Positions 8,554 to 17,074 of a stretch of DNA of 64,000 nt are shown here, one piece after another. The position numbers were made by a program, and so were the translations under genes. Numbering within the stretch: the stretch's first letter is position 1; each line of letters begins with the position of its first letter. The DNA is from an uncultured Flavihumibacter sp. (GTDB taxonomy: Bacteria; Bacteroidota; Bacteroidia; Chitinophagales; Chitinophagaceae). Where the stretch lies: positions 1 through 64,000 of the forward strand of contig CABHOY010000042.1 of assembly GCA_902168105.1 (NCBI GenBank). Reading direction: 5' to 3'. The notes beneath the pieces were generated by a model, which was not told where the DNA came from, did no database searches, and worked only from the letters and a program-made list of their open reading frames with translations.

Positions 8554-9300
8554 ATGAAAAACATGCTTTTCCCCCTTGTTTTGCTACTGACTATTTCCCT
8601 TGCAGCCTGTAAAAAATCTGCCGATGGCCCGGGCGATCCACAAACAGAATATGATAACGCCAAAAAAGTACGGGCTTACATCAGCGACCTGGGATTTCCT
8701 GCAGACCAGGTAGTTGAAAATGAAAACGAATTTATTGCAGAGGGAGATATTGTATTTCCCAAGAACATGGAGGTTCCCGGCGCTAAAGTTAAAACAGAAC
8801 AGTTTTATACCGGCAGCCTGGTATCAGCCGCTAACGTGACGAATATACGTTTGAGAATTGATGCTTCCATGACTTCTATGACGTCAGAGATCAATTCAGC
8901 TATCGCGCAGTGGAATGCTGTTGCAAGCTGTAACATCAACTGGACAATTTCTACTTCCGGTACTTATGATGTGCTGATCATAAACAGTAACCTGGGAGCA
9001 GGTGTTTGCGGTTCCGGTACTTTCCCTTCCGGAGGAAGAGCAGGCGGTACCATCAGGATCAATAAGAATTTAATAGCTGGAAACAGTTTTGCACAGCGTG
9101 CGCGCACCATCTGTCATGAAATGGGACATAATGTTTCGTTCAGGCATACCAACTGGTCTTCCATTGGCGAATCCAGTGCTACAGCGGTTCCCGGTGTAGG
9201 CGGTACCGATGCGTCATCGCTGATGAACGGAGGTCAGTGTGGTAGCGGCGCTACCGTGCTGTCTACAAAAGATAAGCAGGCTGCTGCAGCTTTATATTGA
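8554..9300 (+). CDS. Lipoprotein zinc metalloprotease (M57-like, HEIGH type)
   Basis: A 248-residue predicted lipoprotein. The signal peptide ends in the lipobox SLAAC with Cys19, so it should be lipid-anchored at the outer membrane. The zinc-protease motif is HEMGHNVSFRH (His188, Glu189, His192, His198), an HExxHxxxxxH site resembling the dual-action HEIGH metallopeptidases (Pfam Peptidase_M57). The residues before it are polar and beta-rich, with a 'GSGTFPSGGRAGGTIRIN' stretch typical of that family. A hairpin terminator follows, so it appears monocistronic. The natural substrate is unknown. Confidence 0.82.
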   Translation: MKNMLFPLVLLLTISLAACKKSADGPGDPQTEYDNAKKVRAYISDLGFPADQVVENENEFIAEGDIVFPKNMEVPGAKVKTEQFYTGSLVSAANVTNIRLRIDASMTSMTSEINSAIAQWNAVASCNINWTISTSGTYDVLIINSNLGAGVCGSGTFPSGGRAGGTIRINKNLIAGNSFAQRARTICHEMGHNVSFRHTNWSSIGESSATAVPGVGGTDASSLMNGGQCGSGATVLSTKDKQAAAALY

Positions 9301-9348
9301 TAAAAACTATCACTATCAGATAAATATCTATAACTACCTGAAATGCTG

Positions 9349-9373
9349 AAGGGCTGCTATTATAGCGGCCCTT
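9349..9373 (+). terminator. Hairpin terminator after metalloprotease
   Basis: AAGGGC (9349-9354) pairs with GCCCTT (9368-9373), with an inner GCT/AGC stem across a T-G wobble and a TTTTC tail. Confidence 0.65.
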
Positions 9374-9435
9374 TTCTGTAGCTGGTCCCCACATTTGGGG
9401 ATATGCTGGTGCATCATTTATCAACAGTGTTTCGG

Positions 9436-9443
9436 TAGCTTTG
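9436..9443 (+). promoter_or_regulatory. TAnnTTTG -7 box upstream of alpha/beta hydrolase
   Basis: TAGCTTTG is an exact TAnnTTTG match 35 bases before the ATG at 9479. No good TTTG -33 element is seen at the usual distance. Confidence 0.45.
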
Positions 9444-9478
9444 CGGGTCAACTTTATAGTAAACAAAAGTTTTAACAG

Positions 9479-10474
9479 ATGATTAATTCTATTGCCGGCG
9501 ACACAATAGTTGCAAGGCGTCAGTGTACAGTGAATGTTACCCGCTATTTTTCTACTTTCACTAAGATGGCATGTTGTCTTTTGATGTTGTTCTTTTCTGC
9601 CAGCTACGCGTTCGGTCAGCGAAAGCTTAGTGCCGGAGAACATTTCGCAGATGTTAATGGTATCAGGATGCATTATTATGTTTCAGGAAAAGGGCCTGTT
9701 TGTCTGGTGCCATCTCCGGGTTGGGGTGCGCATGTAGATTATATGCGCTCACTGGTCCCGTTTGAAAAACATTTTACAATGGTGTATTATGATACCCGTA
9801 AGAGTGGTTTATCATCCGGTCCCGAAGATTCCACAAAGTATACAGACCAGGACCTCGTGAATGATATGGATTCTTTAAGGGTATACCTGGGACAGTCGAA
9901 GGTATGGCTGACGGGGCATTCCGGTGGCGGATTCCAGGTACTTAACTATGGCTCCCAGCACAATGCTAACCTGAATGGTATTATTGCGCTTGATGCGATG
10001 GCAAGGTATGACAGTGTGCAAACTGCGGAAATGTTAAGTATCCTGGGTAAAAAGAAAGGGCCGGAGTTTGATGCAGCAAAGGCGGCTTTTATGAACCCGG
10101 CAGGCATGAACGGAAAGACACCTGAAGAGTTTGTACGTGCTATTCTGCCATTATACTTTACCAATCCAAAATTTGCTGAAGTTGCAAAAGGTATCAAGGT
10201 TAGTGCTGAAGCGTATCATTATACAGAAGTGTCTAATATTTTCAAAAGTAAGAACCTGCTGAATGATCTGCACAATATTACAGTGCCGGTACTTGTTTTT
10301 GTGGGAGATGAAGACTTTATCTGCGGACCTGAATCGGAGGCGAAGAGGATCCACGAGCGTATCCCTTCTTCCCGCCTGGTAATTATCAAAGGCTCCGGAC
10401 ATTTTCCATGGATAGAGCAATCGAAACAATTTTACAAGGCGTTTGATGAGTGGGCGAAAGAGCAGCATATCTAA
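9479..10474 (+). CDS. Exported alpha/beta hydrolase (proline iminopeptidase-like)
   Basis: A 331-residue alpha/beta hydrolase. The N terminus has about 29 polar residues before a hydrophobic signal segment (MACCLLMLFFSASYAFGQ), so translation may really begin at the internal ATG at 9566; the promoter box at 9436 fits 9479. The core has 'PSPGWGAHVDYM', then 'YYDTRKSGLS', which is the DxRGxGxS-like pattern of proline iminopeptidase relatives. The nucleophile elbow is GHSGGG, followed by 'VGDEDFICGP' with the acid and 'GSGHFPW' with the catalytic His. It is likely periplasmic. A strong terminator follows immediately. The substrate is unknown. Confidence 0.8.
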   Translation: MINSIAGDTIVARRQCTVNVTRYFSTFTKMACCLLMLFFSASYAFGQRKLSAGEHFADVNGIRMHYYVSGKGPVCLVPSPGWGAHVDYMRSLVPFEKHFTMVYYDTRKSGLSSGPEDSTKYTDQDLVNDMDSLRVYLGQSKVWLTGHSGGGFQVLNYGSQHNANLNGIIALDAMARYDSVQTAEMLSILGKKKGPEFDAAKAAFMNPAGMNGKTPEEFVRAILPLYFTNPKFAEVAKGIKVSAEAYHYTEVSNIFKSKNLLNDLHNITVPVLVFVGDEDFICGPESEAKRIHERIPSSRLVIIKGSGHFPWIEQSKQFYKAFDEWAKEQHI

Positions 10475-10492
10475 CAGCAACAGCATATTTAT

Positions 10493-10527
10493 GCAGCGGG
10501 CGCTTCCGGTAAGGAGGCGCCCGCTGC
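10493..10527 (+). terminator. Strong rho-independent terminator
   Basis: A perfect 11-bp stem: GCAGCGGGCGC (10493-10503) with GCGCCCGCTGC (10517-10527), followed by TTTTAC. It begins 18 bases after the hydrolase stop. Confidence 0.85.
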
Positions 10528-10539
10528 TTTTACAGGCCA

Positions 10540-10570
10540 TTGTAAATGAACGGGGCAAGCTGTAACTTTG
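10540..10570 (+). promoter_or_regulatory. Candidate promoter of the small protein at 10591
   Basis: TTG at 10540-10542 and TAACTTTG at 10563-10570 are 20 bases apart, matching the Bacteroidota -33/-7 arrangement. The ATG is 20 bases downstream. Confidence 0.55.
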
Positions 10571-10590
10571 TGGATCTAAAACGACTAGCC

Positions 10591-10839
10591 ATGGACAAAA
10601 AAGATACCATTCCAACCGGCGGAACCTTTTACCCTATAGTAAAAGAGCTGTTTGAGAGTAAACAAAAAGCGGGTATTCTTTATGACGATAATGGTGTTAC
10701 CCGTGCCAACGGTTTCATCGAAAGTATTTTTGATCGGGACGGCCACCAATGGTTAAAGCTGGAAGACCAGACAGAGATCAGGATTGATAAGTTATATGCT
10801 GTCAATGGCAAGTTCTCTTCCGATTATTCTGAATGCTGA
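10591..10839 (+). CDS. Small cytoplasmic protein of unknown function (82 aa)
   Basis: An 82-residue acidic protein without signal peptide or membrane segment. 'GVTRANGFIESIFDRDGHQWLKLEDQ' (shown only in part by function) suggests a small beta-barrel, followed by 'IRIDKLYAVNGKF'. This pattern of a strand-turn-strand with a terminal 'I-KLYAVNG' resembles short Bacteroidota proteins of no known function. The start is supported by the promoter-like pair just upstream; an upstream in-frame ATG at 10546 would overlap that promoter. I do not recognise a named family. Confidence 0.6.
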   Translation: MDKKDTIPTGGTFYPIVKELFESKQKAGILYDDNGVTRANGFIESIFDRDGHQWLKLEDQTEIRIDKLYAVNGKFSSDYSEC

Positions 10840-11209
10840 TCTGCGATCGTTTATTTACTACTTAGATCTGTAACTTTTTCAGTACTTCTTTGCTGTAGGA
10901 ATTACCGATGGGAATGCTGTGCTTTCCCAACTCGATCTGCGTAAATAAAGGTAACAATACATATAGATTCAGGTATGCTGCAATAATGGTTACGGGTATG
11001 CTGACAACCAGTATTTGTGGGGGAAGTACAAAATCAGGTGTACATGGTAATTATGAGGTGATCACTTATCACACGAACAATAATAAAGTATTCTGGCAGA
11101 AGCCCTGAAAGATGCATATCTACTGATAATACGAGGCGCCCGCTAATGTGTGGCGCCTTTATTATTTATAAAAAAAGCCCTAAAGATTTTCATTGTTAAG
11201 AAGTAGTTA
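10840..11209. other. Intergenic region with hairpin, no convincing gene
   Basis: Contains AGGCGCC (11134-11140) and GGCGCCT (11152-11158), a 7-bp stem with a T-rich tail (TTTATTATTTAT) that looks like a terminator although no confident gene precedes it within 290 bases. A 66-codon frame at 10908-11108 has no supporting features. Confidence 0.5.
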
Positions 11210-11240
11210 TATATTTGTCTACAAATCTAGTAGACTGTAG
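11210..11240 (+). promoter_or_regulatory. Promoter -7 box overlapped by inverted-repeat operator candidate
   Basis: TATATTTG (11210-11217) matches the -7 consensus. Overlapping it, TTTGTCTACA (11214-11223) forms ATTTGT-CT-ACAAAT, and GTCTAC/GTAGAC arms flank AAATCTA. The TTTGTC[CT]AC core recurs upstream of the MarR gene and, reversed, at 15621. A repressor bound here would block transcription of the TonB receptor. Confidence 0.5.
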
Positions 11241-11330
11241 CAATTTACCACCACCGCGAACAGAACACAGACGTGCAGCTTTCTGCATGTTAACCTTTGC
11301 ATGTCTTTTTTTTAAACGTTAAATATTATA

Positions 11331-13883
11331 ATGATGAGAAAAGTGTTACTTTTTCTTATACCCGTGTTATGGGCTATTGCAGCATCGGCCCAGAAAACGG
11401 TGGTGGGGGGAATAAAGAACGACGCAGGAGAACCTTTGGCAGGAGCGACTGTGGTTGTAAAAGGAACCAGAAACCATGCCGTGGCAGACACCAGTGGTCA
11501 GTTCAGTATTATTCCACATAGAGAGCCTCCTTTTACACTGGTAATTAGTTCTGTAGGTCATAAGCTACAGGAGATCCGCGTTACTTCCTGGCCTGCAGCC
11601 CCACTGGCCATTGCATTGGAGAATGACAACAGCCTGTCGGAGGTGGTGATCACTTCCAGGCGTCGAATAGAAACAGCGCAAAACGTTCCCATCCCTATTT
11701 CTGTAGTGGGCGGACCATTGATCGCAGATGCCGGTGCATTCAACGTGAACCGGTTGAAGGAACTGGTACCTACGGTGCAGCTGTACTCGTCTAATCCCCG
11801 GAACACGACACTGAACATCCGCGGACTGGGTTCTACATTCGGGTTAACTAATGATGGTATTGATCCCGGAGTAGGTTTCTATGTGGACGGTGTATATTTT
11901 GCGCGTCCTGCAGCAACTACGCTCGATTTTATAGATGTAGAGCAGATAGAGGTATTACGCGGTCCACAGGGAACGCTGTTTGGTAAGAATACAACAGCAG
12001 GCGCCTTCAACATTACCACGAAAGCGCCCAGCTTTGAAACAGGGGCCAATTTTGAGGTTAGTTACGGCAACTTCGGATATATACAAGCCAAAGCATCGGT
12101 GACAGGACCGTTAAGCAAAAAACTGGCCGCTAAACTATCATTTTCAGGTACACAGCGTGATGGTGTTATCTACAACGTTGTAACGGAAAAACACATTAAT
12201 GATCTCAATAACCTCGGACTGCGGGGCCAGTTGCTGTTCACACCTACGGACAGAGTGAAGATCACTTTGTCGGGCGATATTTCCGAACAGCATCCGGAAG
12301 GTTATGCACAGGTAGTGGCCGGGGTAGTGCCGACTTTACGTCCGGCGTACAGGCAGTTTAACCAGATCATAGCAGACCTGAATTACAAGCTGCCAAGTCT
12401 GAACGCGTTCGACAGGCTGGTTGATCACAACACGCCATGGCGGTCGGGCAATGAGCTTGGGGGTGTTTCACTCAATATAGATGCGAAGATAGGAGGCGGT
12501 ACCCTGACATCTACCACGGCCTGGCGCTATTGGAACTGGGACCCGTCCAATGACAGGGATTTTACAGGTCTATCGGTATTATCACTTTCGCAGGCCACGT
12601 CAAAACATAAGCAGTGGACACAGGAAGTGCGTTATGCAGGTGACCTGAACTCAAGTCTTAGCGGTGTGATAGGTGTCTTCGGTATCTGGCAGGACCTCAA
12701 AACTGATCCTGAACATATAGAGGAATCAGGCGCTGATCAATGGCGTTTCTCACAAAGTTCCACCAGTGAATTATGGAGAACACCCGGTTTGTTTGAAGGG
12801 TATGGCATCAAAACGAAGTCAAGACTGAAAACTTTCGGTGGTGCAGTGTTCGGACAACTGGACTGGGCGATCACCAGTCAGTTGCATGTATTACCAGGAC
12901 TGCGTTTCAACTATGACAAGAAAGAAGTGGACTATGACCGTAAGACCTATGGCGGCTTACAGACAGATGATCCTGATCTGATCGCATTGAAGAATATAGT
13001 GTATACCAATCAGGCCTTTACGGCGGATGTGGATGAAAGCAATTTCTCCGGACAGTTGACCCTGGCTTATAAGCCGACCAAAAACGTGAATGCGTTTGCT
13101 ACTTATTCCACCAGTTATAAGCCAATTGGCGTTAACCTGGGAGGGCTGCCAACATCAGGCGGTAAGGTGCTGACCGATCTGGCAAGGATCAAACCAGAGT
13201 CAGTGCATCATATTGAGGTGGGTGTGAAAACAACACCTACCGGTAATTCTACCTTAAACCTGGTGTTGCACAAGACAGATATCAAAGATTATCAGACACA
13301 GGTACAGACGGCAGAAGTGGGCGTGAACCGTGGCTATCTGGCGAATGCTGAAAAGGTGCGTGTACTGGGCGCAGAACTGGATGGTAATTTAAGGTTTAAG
13401 CATCTTACATTATATGGCGCACTGGCCTATACTGATGGCAAGTATGTATCCTTTACCAATGCGCCTGTGCCGTTGGAGGAAACCGGAGGTTCTTCAGCGT
13501 TTAAAGATATCTCCGGAGGAAAACTGCCGGGTATTTCAAAATGGGCAGGTTCACTGGGTGGTGAGTTAACTTCAAATCCACGGGTGATCATTGGTCAGAG
13601 CGCTACTTTCTTTGTTGCTTTTGACACTTACTACCGTTCTTCTTTTTCATCCAGTCCGTCGCCTTCACAGTACCTGAATATTGACGGTTACACCTTGTTG
13701 AATGCGAGGTTAGGCTTCCGTGCATTCAATGGTTTGTCGGTATTTGTATGGGGACGTAACATCCTGGATAAAGATTATTATGAGCAATTGCTGCCGGCGG
13801 CAGGTAATGCCGGTCACTATGCAGCGGTGCTTGGTGATCAGCGCACATATGGTATCACGATACGTTATAACTATCGTCCGTAA
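11331..13883 (+). CDS. TonB-dependent outer-membrane receptor
   Basis: An 850-residue receptor for energised uptake across the outer membrane. The signal peptide ends at about residue 20 (AIAASAQ). A CarboxypepD_reg-like domain spans about 23-95, and the plug begins with a Ton-box-like 'SEVVITSRR'. The plug includes 'NIRGLGSTFGLTNDG' and 'IEVLRGPQGTLFGKNTTAGAFNITT', the classical plug motif. A 22-strand-type barrel ends in an aromatic-poor strand 'TYGITIRYNYRP'. Unlike the SusC proteins in this window it has no SusD partner; sequence style resembles the proteobacterial siderophore/polyphenol receptor group. An inverted repeat on its promoter and the MarR gene downstream suggest MarR control. 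Substrate unknown. Confidence 0.88.
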   Translation: MMRKVLLFLIPVLWAIAASAQKTVVGGIKNDAGEPLAGATVVVKGTRNHAVADTSGQFSIIPHREPPFTLVISSVGHKLQEIRVTSWPAAPLAIALENDNSLSEVVITSRRRIETAQNVPIPISVVGGPLIADAGAFNVNRLKELVPTVQLYSSNPRNTTLNIRGLGSTFGLTNDGIDPGVGFYVDGVYFARPAATTLDFIDVEQIEVLRGPQGTLFGKNTTAGAFNITTKAPSFETGANFEVSYGNFGYIQAKASVTGPLSKKLAAKLSFSGTQRDGVIYNVVTEKHINDLNNLGLRGQLLFTPTDRVKITLSGDISEQHPEGYAQVVAGVVPTLRPAYRQFNQIIADLNYKLPSLNAFDRLVDHNTPWRSGNELGGVSLNIDAKIGGGTLTSTTAWRYWNWDPSNDRDFTGLSVLSLSQATSKHKQWTQEVRYAGDLNSSLSGVIGVFGIWQDLKTDPEHIEESGADQWRFSQSSTSELWRTPGLFEGYGIKTKSRLKTFGGAVFGQLDWAITSQLHVLPGLRFNYDKKEVDYDRKTYGGLQTDDPDLIALKNIVYTNQAFTADVDESNFSGQLTLAYKPTKNVNAFATYSTSYKPIGVNLGGLPTSGGKVLTDLARIKPESVHHIEVGVKTTPTGNSTLNLVLHKTDIKDYQTQVQTAEVGVNRGYLANAEKVRVLGAELDGNLRFKHLTLYGALAYTDGKYVSFTNAPVPLEETGGSSAFKDISGGKLPGISKWAGSLGGELTSNPRVIIGQSATFFVAFDTYYRSSFSSSPSPSQYLNIDGYTLLNARLGFRAFNGLSVFVWGRNILDKDYYEQLLPAAGNAGHYAAVLGDQRTYGITIRYNYRP

Positions 13884-13893
13884 CCCTTGATAT

Positions 13894-13930
13894 CCAGCGG
13901 GTGTAAGGCATATGACCCTGCACCCGCTGG
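13894..13930 (+). terminator. Hairpin after TonB receptor
   Basis: CCAGCGGGTG (13894-13903) pairs perfectly with CACCCGCTGG (13921-13930). The tail (TCTATG) is not T-rich, so termination may be weak. Confidence 0.5.
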
Positions 13931-14010
13931 TCTATGAATACCTGTGAATGAAAGAACTGCACTTGTTACCCCTTTTATTGATAATTCTCCCTGAAATATT
14001 TGAGATAAAA

Positions 14011-14029
14011 TAGTGGACTTTGTCCACTA
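14011..14029 (+). promoter_or_regulatory. Perfect palindromic operator upstream of MarR gene
   Basis: TAGTGGACTTTGTCCACTA is an 8-3-8 perfect inverted repeat. It lies just before TATATTCG (14036-14043), a near-match to the -7 box, and 50 bases before the MarR start. It is the expected kind of site for MarR autoregulation. Confidence 0.65.
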
Positions 14030-14078
14030 AATATTTATATTCGCGTTACGATTCACCGGTAAACTTAATTGAGGAAAA

Positions 14079-14513
14079 ATGAGAGACACTAAAACAGCTG
14101 TCCAGGAGATCCGTGCGTTTAACCGTTTTTATACTGACATTATCGGGCTGTTGGATGCACATTTACTTAACAGTGAATATTCGCTGTCCGAGGTGCGTAC
14201 TTTGTATGAAATATATACGGGTAAAAGTGTGCAGGCTTCTCAGATCATGACGGCAATGCACATTGATAAAAGTTATCTGAGCCGGTTATTGAAGAAGCTG
14301 GAGAAGGATGGGTTGATCTGCAAAACACCATCGGAAGATGATGCCAGGGCCTCATTGATCTCGCTTACGGAAGAGGGATTGAAGGTCTTTAAAACACTCA
14401 ATAAAGCGTCTAACGAACAGATAGATACAATGATCAGTACTCTGCCTGTCCGCAAGCAGCAGGAGCTGGTAGCTCATATGAAATCGATAATGGACATATT
14501 ACAACATAAATAG
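14079..14513 (+). CDS. MarR-family transcriptional regulator
   Basis: A 144-residue winged-helix repressor of the MarR family. The HTH region is 'SQIMTAMHIDKSYLSRLLKKLEKDGLI' (given by role), followed by the wing 'SEDDARASLISLTEEG' with the conserved D-R/A-x-x-x-L-T pattern. The N- and C-terminal helices form the dimer interface. A perfect palindrome lies in its promoter. The GNAT gene starts 10 bases after its stop; in many bacteria these two domains are fused in one MarR-GNAT protein of about 310 residues, whereas here they are two genes in different frames. The effector is unknown. Confidence 0.87.
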   Translation: MRDTKTAVQEIRAFNRFYTDIIGLLDAHLLNSEYSLSEVRTLYEIYTGKSVQASQIMTAMHIDKSYLSRLLKKLEKDGLICKTPSEDDARASLISLTEEGLKVFKTLNKASNEQIDTMISTLPVRKQQELVAHMKSIMDILQHK

Positions 14514-14523
14514 AGAGAATGCT

Positions 14524-15027
14524 ATGACAACTAAGGTGAGTTTACATGACATCAGGCTACGCAATGAGCTGTTACCGGGAGATCTTGGCTACGTTGCTTA
14601 CCTGCATGGGATATTGTATGCTAAAGAACGGGGGTATGGATTTAACTTCGAAGGCTATGTAATGGATGGACTGGGAGAATTTGCCCATCAGTACGATCCG
14701 GCTAAAGACAGGATATGGGTATGTGAGCATGAAGAAAAGATCATCGGTTTCCTGATGGGATTTGGCAGAGAAGACAGTATACAATTGCGTTACTTCATCT
14801 TCCTGCCGGAGTATAGAGGAATAGGGCTTGGCAAGAAACTGATGGAGGAATTTATTAATTTCATGAAAGAGCGTGGTGTTAACAGAGCGTATTTATGGAC
14901 AACCAATGAGCAGGAAGAAGCGATCGGTTTATATGTACGTTATGGTTTCCGGCTAACGGAAGAAAAGAAATCTAATGCGTTTGACAAGGAGTTGGTGGAG
15001 CAGAGGTATGATCTATCTTTAAGCTGA
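14524..15027 (+). CDS. GNAT-family N-acetyltransferase
   Basis: A 167-residue acetyl-CoA-dependent transferase. The acetyl-CoA loop is in 'YRGIGLGKKLMEEF' (RxxGxG/A type, about residues 98-111), preceded by the beta4 strand 'IQLRYFIFLPE'. The late segment 'GLYVRYGFRLTEE' is the usual GNAT C-terminal strand. The N-terminal 'LLPGDLGYVAYLHGILYAKERGYGFNFE' region (in role) closely resembles the acetyltransferase half of fused MarR-GNAT proteins. It is 10 bases downstream of the MarR gene and 13 bases upstream of the SMI1/KNR4 gene, so all three are probably cotranscribed. Confidence 0.85.
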   Translation: MTTKVSLHDIRLRNELLPGDLGYVAYLHGILYAKERGYGFNFEGYVMDGLGEFAHQYDPAKDRIWVCEHEEKIIGFLMGFGREDSIQLRYFIFLPEYRGIGLGKKLMEEFINFMKERGVNRAYLWTTNEQEEAIGLYVRYGFRLTEEKKSNAFDKELVEQRYDLSLS

Positions 15028-15040
15028 TATATTAATTGTT

Positions 15041-15538
15041 ATGGACAAGGTATTTAGAATAGAAGATTTTCTGGAAAGGCTGCAAAGAGCGGAATCAAGG
15101 AACGCATTTAAATTGCTGCCGTCAGTGTATGACGATGTTGTTGAACAGGTTGAAAGCAAATTGGGATCAGCGATACCGGATGATTTCAGGAAATTCTATT
15201 CTTTCTGTAATGGTACGACAGAGAGTGTTGATGAGTTCAGGATCATCACACTAGAAGAATTTATAAAGTACGATGAGGAACCTGAGAGGCGATGGAAAGC
15301 GCCATGGGAATTCCCGTTTGGTGAATATGCTTTCTTTTCAAATGTATGGGCTGTAAGTATTGATAAAAATAATCGTAATAATTATACCATTTACACTCCT
15401 TACAAGGATGATCGTTTATACTATACCAATTCATTGGCTGAATTCCTGGAGAGGTATTTAGATGAGGGTATCTATGATGGGATCTATAAATGGGGGGATG
15501 AGATCATAAGAAATAGACAGCGTCTGAATTTGGATTAA
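15041..15538 (+). CDS. SMI1/KNR4 (SUKH) family protein
   Basis: A 165-residue cytoplasmic protein. 'LGSAIPDDFRKFYSFCNG' (about 44-61) is the SUKH signature: a helix, 'IP-DF--FY---NG', then an acidic beta-rich body ('DEFRIITLEEFIKYDEE'). SUKH proteins are often immunity proteins in polymorphic toxin loci, but many stand alone with unknown roles. No toxin gene is adjacent. It follows the GNAT gene by 13 bases and could be the last gene of the MarR operon. Confidence 0.75.
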   Translation: MDKVFRIEDFLERLQRAESRNAFKLLPSVYDDVVEQVESKLGSAIPDDFRKFYSFCNGTTESVDEFRIITLEEFIKYDEEPERRWKAPWEFPFGEYAFFSNVWAVSIDKNNRNNYTIYTPYKDDRLYYTNSLAEFLERYLDEGIYDGIYKWGDEIIRNRQRLNLD

Positions 15539-15620
15539 ATGAGCATTTCGACTAACTAGCGAGCACAGCACCGGAGGGATGTATTAACATTGTTGGTTTG
15601 AAATTTGATTTGTTGATAAA

Positions 15621-15630
15621 TGTAGACAAA
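15621..15630 (-). promoter_or_regulatory. GTCTAC motif upstream of BamA-like gene
   Basis: TGTAGACAAA is the exact reverse complement of TTTGTCTACA found on the TonB-receptor promoter at 11214-11223. It lies 45 bases before the ATG at 15675. Only a single half-site is visible. Confidence 0.35.
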
Positions 15631-15674
15631 CAAAAACTCAAGCCTTGTTAAACCGTAAAGGAGATTACATCCGG

Positions 15675-16991
15675 ATGAATGGACACATAAAAGTGCTGTG
15701 GCGGATCTTACTATTGACGTCCTTTGTGATTATAAGCGGGACGGTCTATAGTCAGGTGCAAACCCCTGCGGACACTTTGAAACGGGATACTTCAGACATT
15801 AAGCGGGACAGACCGATGGGAGAGAACTTGTATGGACAGTTCGACCTTGGTGACCTGGCAAGATATATCTTACATCCGAAGAGACCGCCCGGACCGGCGA
15901 AGACACGTTCCGGCATTATTATCATTCCCAATATAGCCTCTAACCCCAGTATAGGTTCACAGATCGGGATCAAGGCGGTTGCAGGAAGGAAGTTAGGCAA
16001 TGATCCTAAGACCCTGCTTTCAGTTGCGGCCACTTCAGCTTCCATTACTACGAAGGGGATCATGTATTTCTATATATCTCACAATGTCTACACCCCGGGT
16101 AATAAATGGAATCTGCAGGGTACATTGATCGCTGCAAAAACGGTGACGCCCGACTACGGATTGGGGATTGCCAATGAGGGTGGAAAGGACGAAACGGACA
16201 AAATACTGGCTAATGCAGGGCGTAAGGGCCGCGCGATCCATGGGCAATTTTATAACTTCAGGGAGAAAGTATACAAGGAAGTAAGTAAGAACCTCTTTGT
16301 GGGGTTAGGTGTCTCATTTGACATCAGGCGTAAACTTCATAGTAAGGATACCACCACAGATCTAACACCGTTCAATATCTATAATGACAGGCATGGATTT
16401 CCAAGAGACCATTATATGGCAAATGGTCTTTTATTTAACGTCCAGTATACGACACGTGATAACCAGAACCGCGCTTACAAAGGCGTCTATATAGACGCAG
16501 GTTTCCGTACCAATCAGACCTGGATGGGTAGCTCCAGGAATGCCTTACAGTTTACGACCGATTTCAGGAAGTATGTTAGTCTTTCTACACGGAATCCGGC
16601 ACATGTTGTGGCATTCTGGAACTGGGGATCGTACCTTATCAACGGTGCGTTGCCTTATCTTGAATTGCCAGGTACTGCTAAAGACCCCGGTTCCCGTAGT
16701 GGCCGCGGCTATGTAGTGCAGTATTTTAAGGGAGAGAATTATAACTACTCAGAGGTGGAATACCGCTTCCCGATAGTGAGGAATAATTTCGTGAGCGGTG
16801 TGGCGTTTTTCCATTTGCAGACGGCCAGCGATGAATTAGGCACGAAGCTGTTCCAGGTATTCCGGCCAGGGGGAGGAGCGGGGCTGCGGATATTGTTTAA
16901 TAAGTATACGCGTACGAATCTTTGCCTGGATTATGCCTGGGGTAAGTATGGGGCCAGAGGTTTCTTTCTGGGGCTGAATGAGGCGTTTTAA
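15675..16991 (+). CDS. BamA/TamA-family outer membrane barrel protein
   Basis: A 438-residue protein with a signal peptide (hydrophobic about 9-25, ending TVYSQ). The start at 15675 has AAAGGAG at 15657-15663; the frame also extends upstream to a TTG without support. The body is beta-barrel-like ('QIGIKAVAGRKL', 'TTRDNQNRAYKGVYIDAGFR' in role) and the C-terminal 'GGGAGLRILFNKYTRTNLCLDYAWG' region matches the BamA/surface-antigen barrel, with no POTRA repeats seen. Such short POTRA-less homologues are common in Bacteroidota with unknown roles. A terminator follows. Confidence 0.75.
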   Translation: MNGHIKVLWRILLLTSFVIISGTVYSQVQTPADTLKRDTSDIKRDRPMGENLYGQFDLGDLARYILHPKRPPGPAKTRSGIIIIPNIASNPSIGSQIGIKAVAGRKLGNDPKTLLSVAATSASITTKGIMYFYISHNVYTPGNKWNLQGTLIAAKTVTPDYGLGIANEGGKDETDKILANAGRKGRAIHGQFYNFREKVYKEVSKNLFVGLGVSFDIRRKLHSKDTTTDLTPFNIYNDRHGFPRDHYMANGLLFNVQYTTRDNQNRAYKGVYIDAGFRTNQTWMGSSRNALQFTTDFRKYVSLSTRNPAHVVAFWNWGSYLINGALPYLELPGTAKDPGSRSGRGYVVQYFKGENYNYSEVEYRFPIVRNNFVSGVAFFHLQTASDELGTKLFQVFRPGGGAGLRILFNKYTRTNLCLDYAWGKYGARGFFLGLNEAF

Positions 16992-17021
16992 GGCGATTGG
17001 TGGCAATGATGTAATGTTATT

Positions 17022-17052
17022 AAGAAAGGGGACCGCTGGTGTCCCCTTTCTT
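17022..17052. terminator. Bidirectional terminator between BamA-like and susD genes
   Basis: A perfect 12-bp stem: AAGAAAGGGGAC (17022-17033) and GTCCCCTTTCTT (17041-17052), loop of seven bases. It separates convergent genes. Confidence 0.75.
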
Positions 17053-17074
17053 GTACCATTTTCATGGAGCTCTA

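Noticed and set aside
10908..11108. 66-residue plus-strand gene
   Set aside because: No ribosome-binding site, domain or conserved-looking composition; it overlaps an apparent terminator region.
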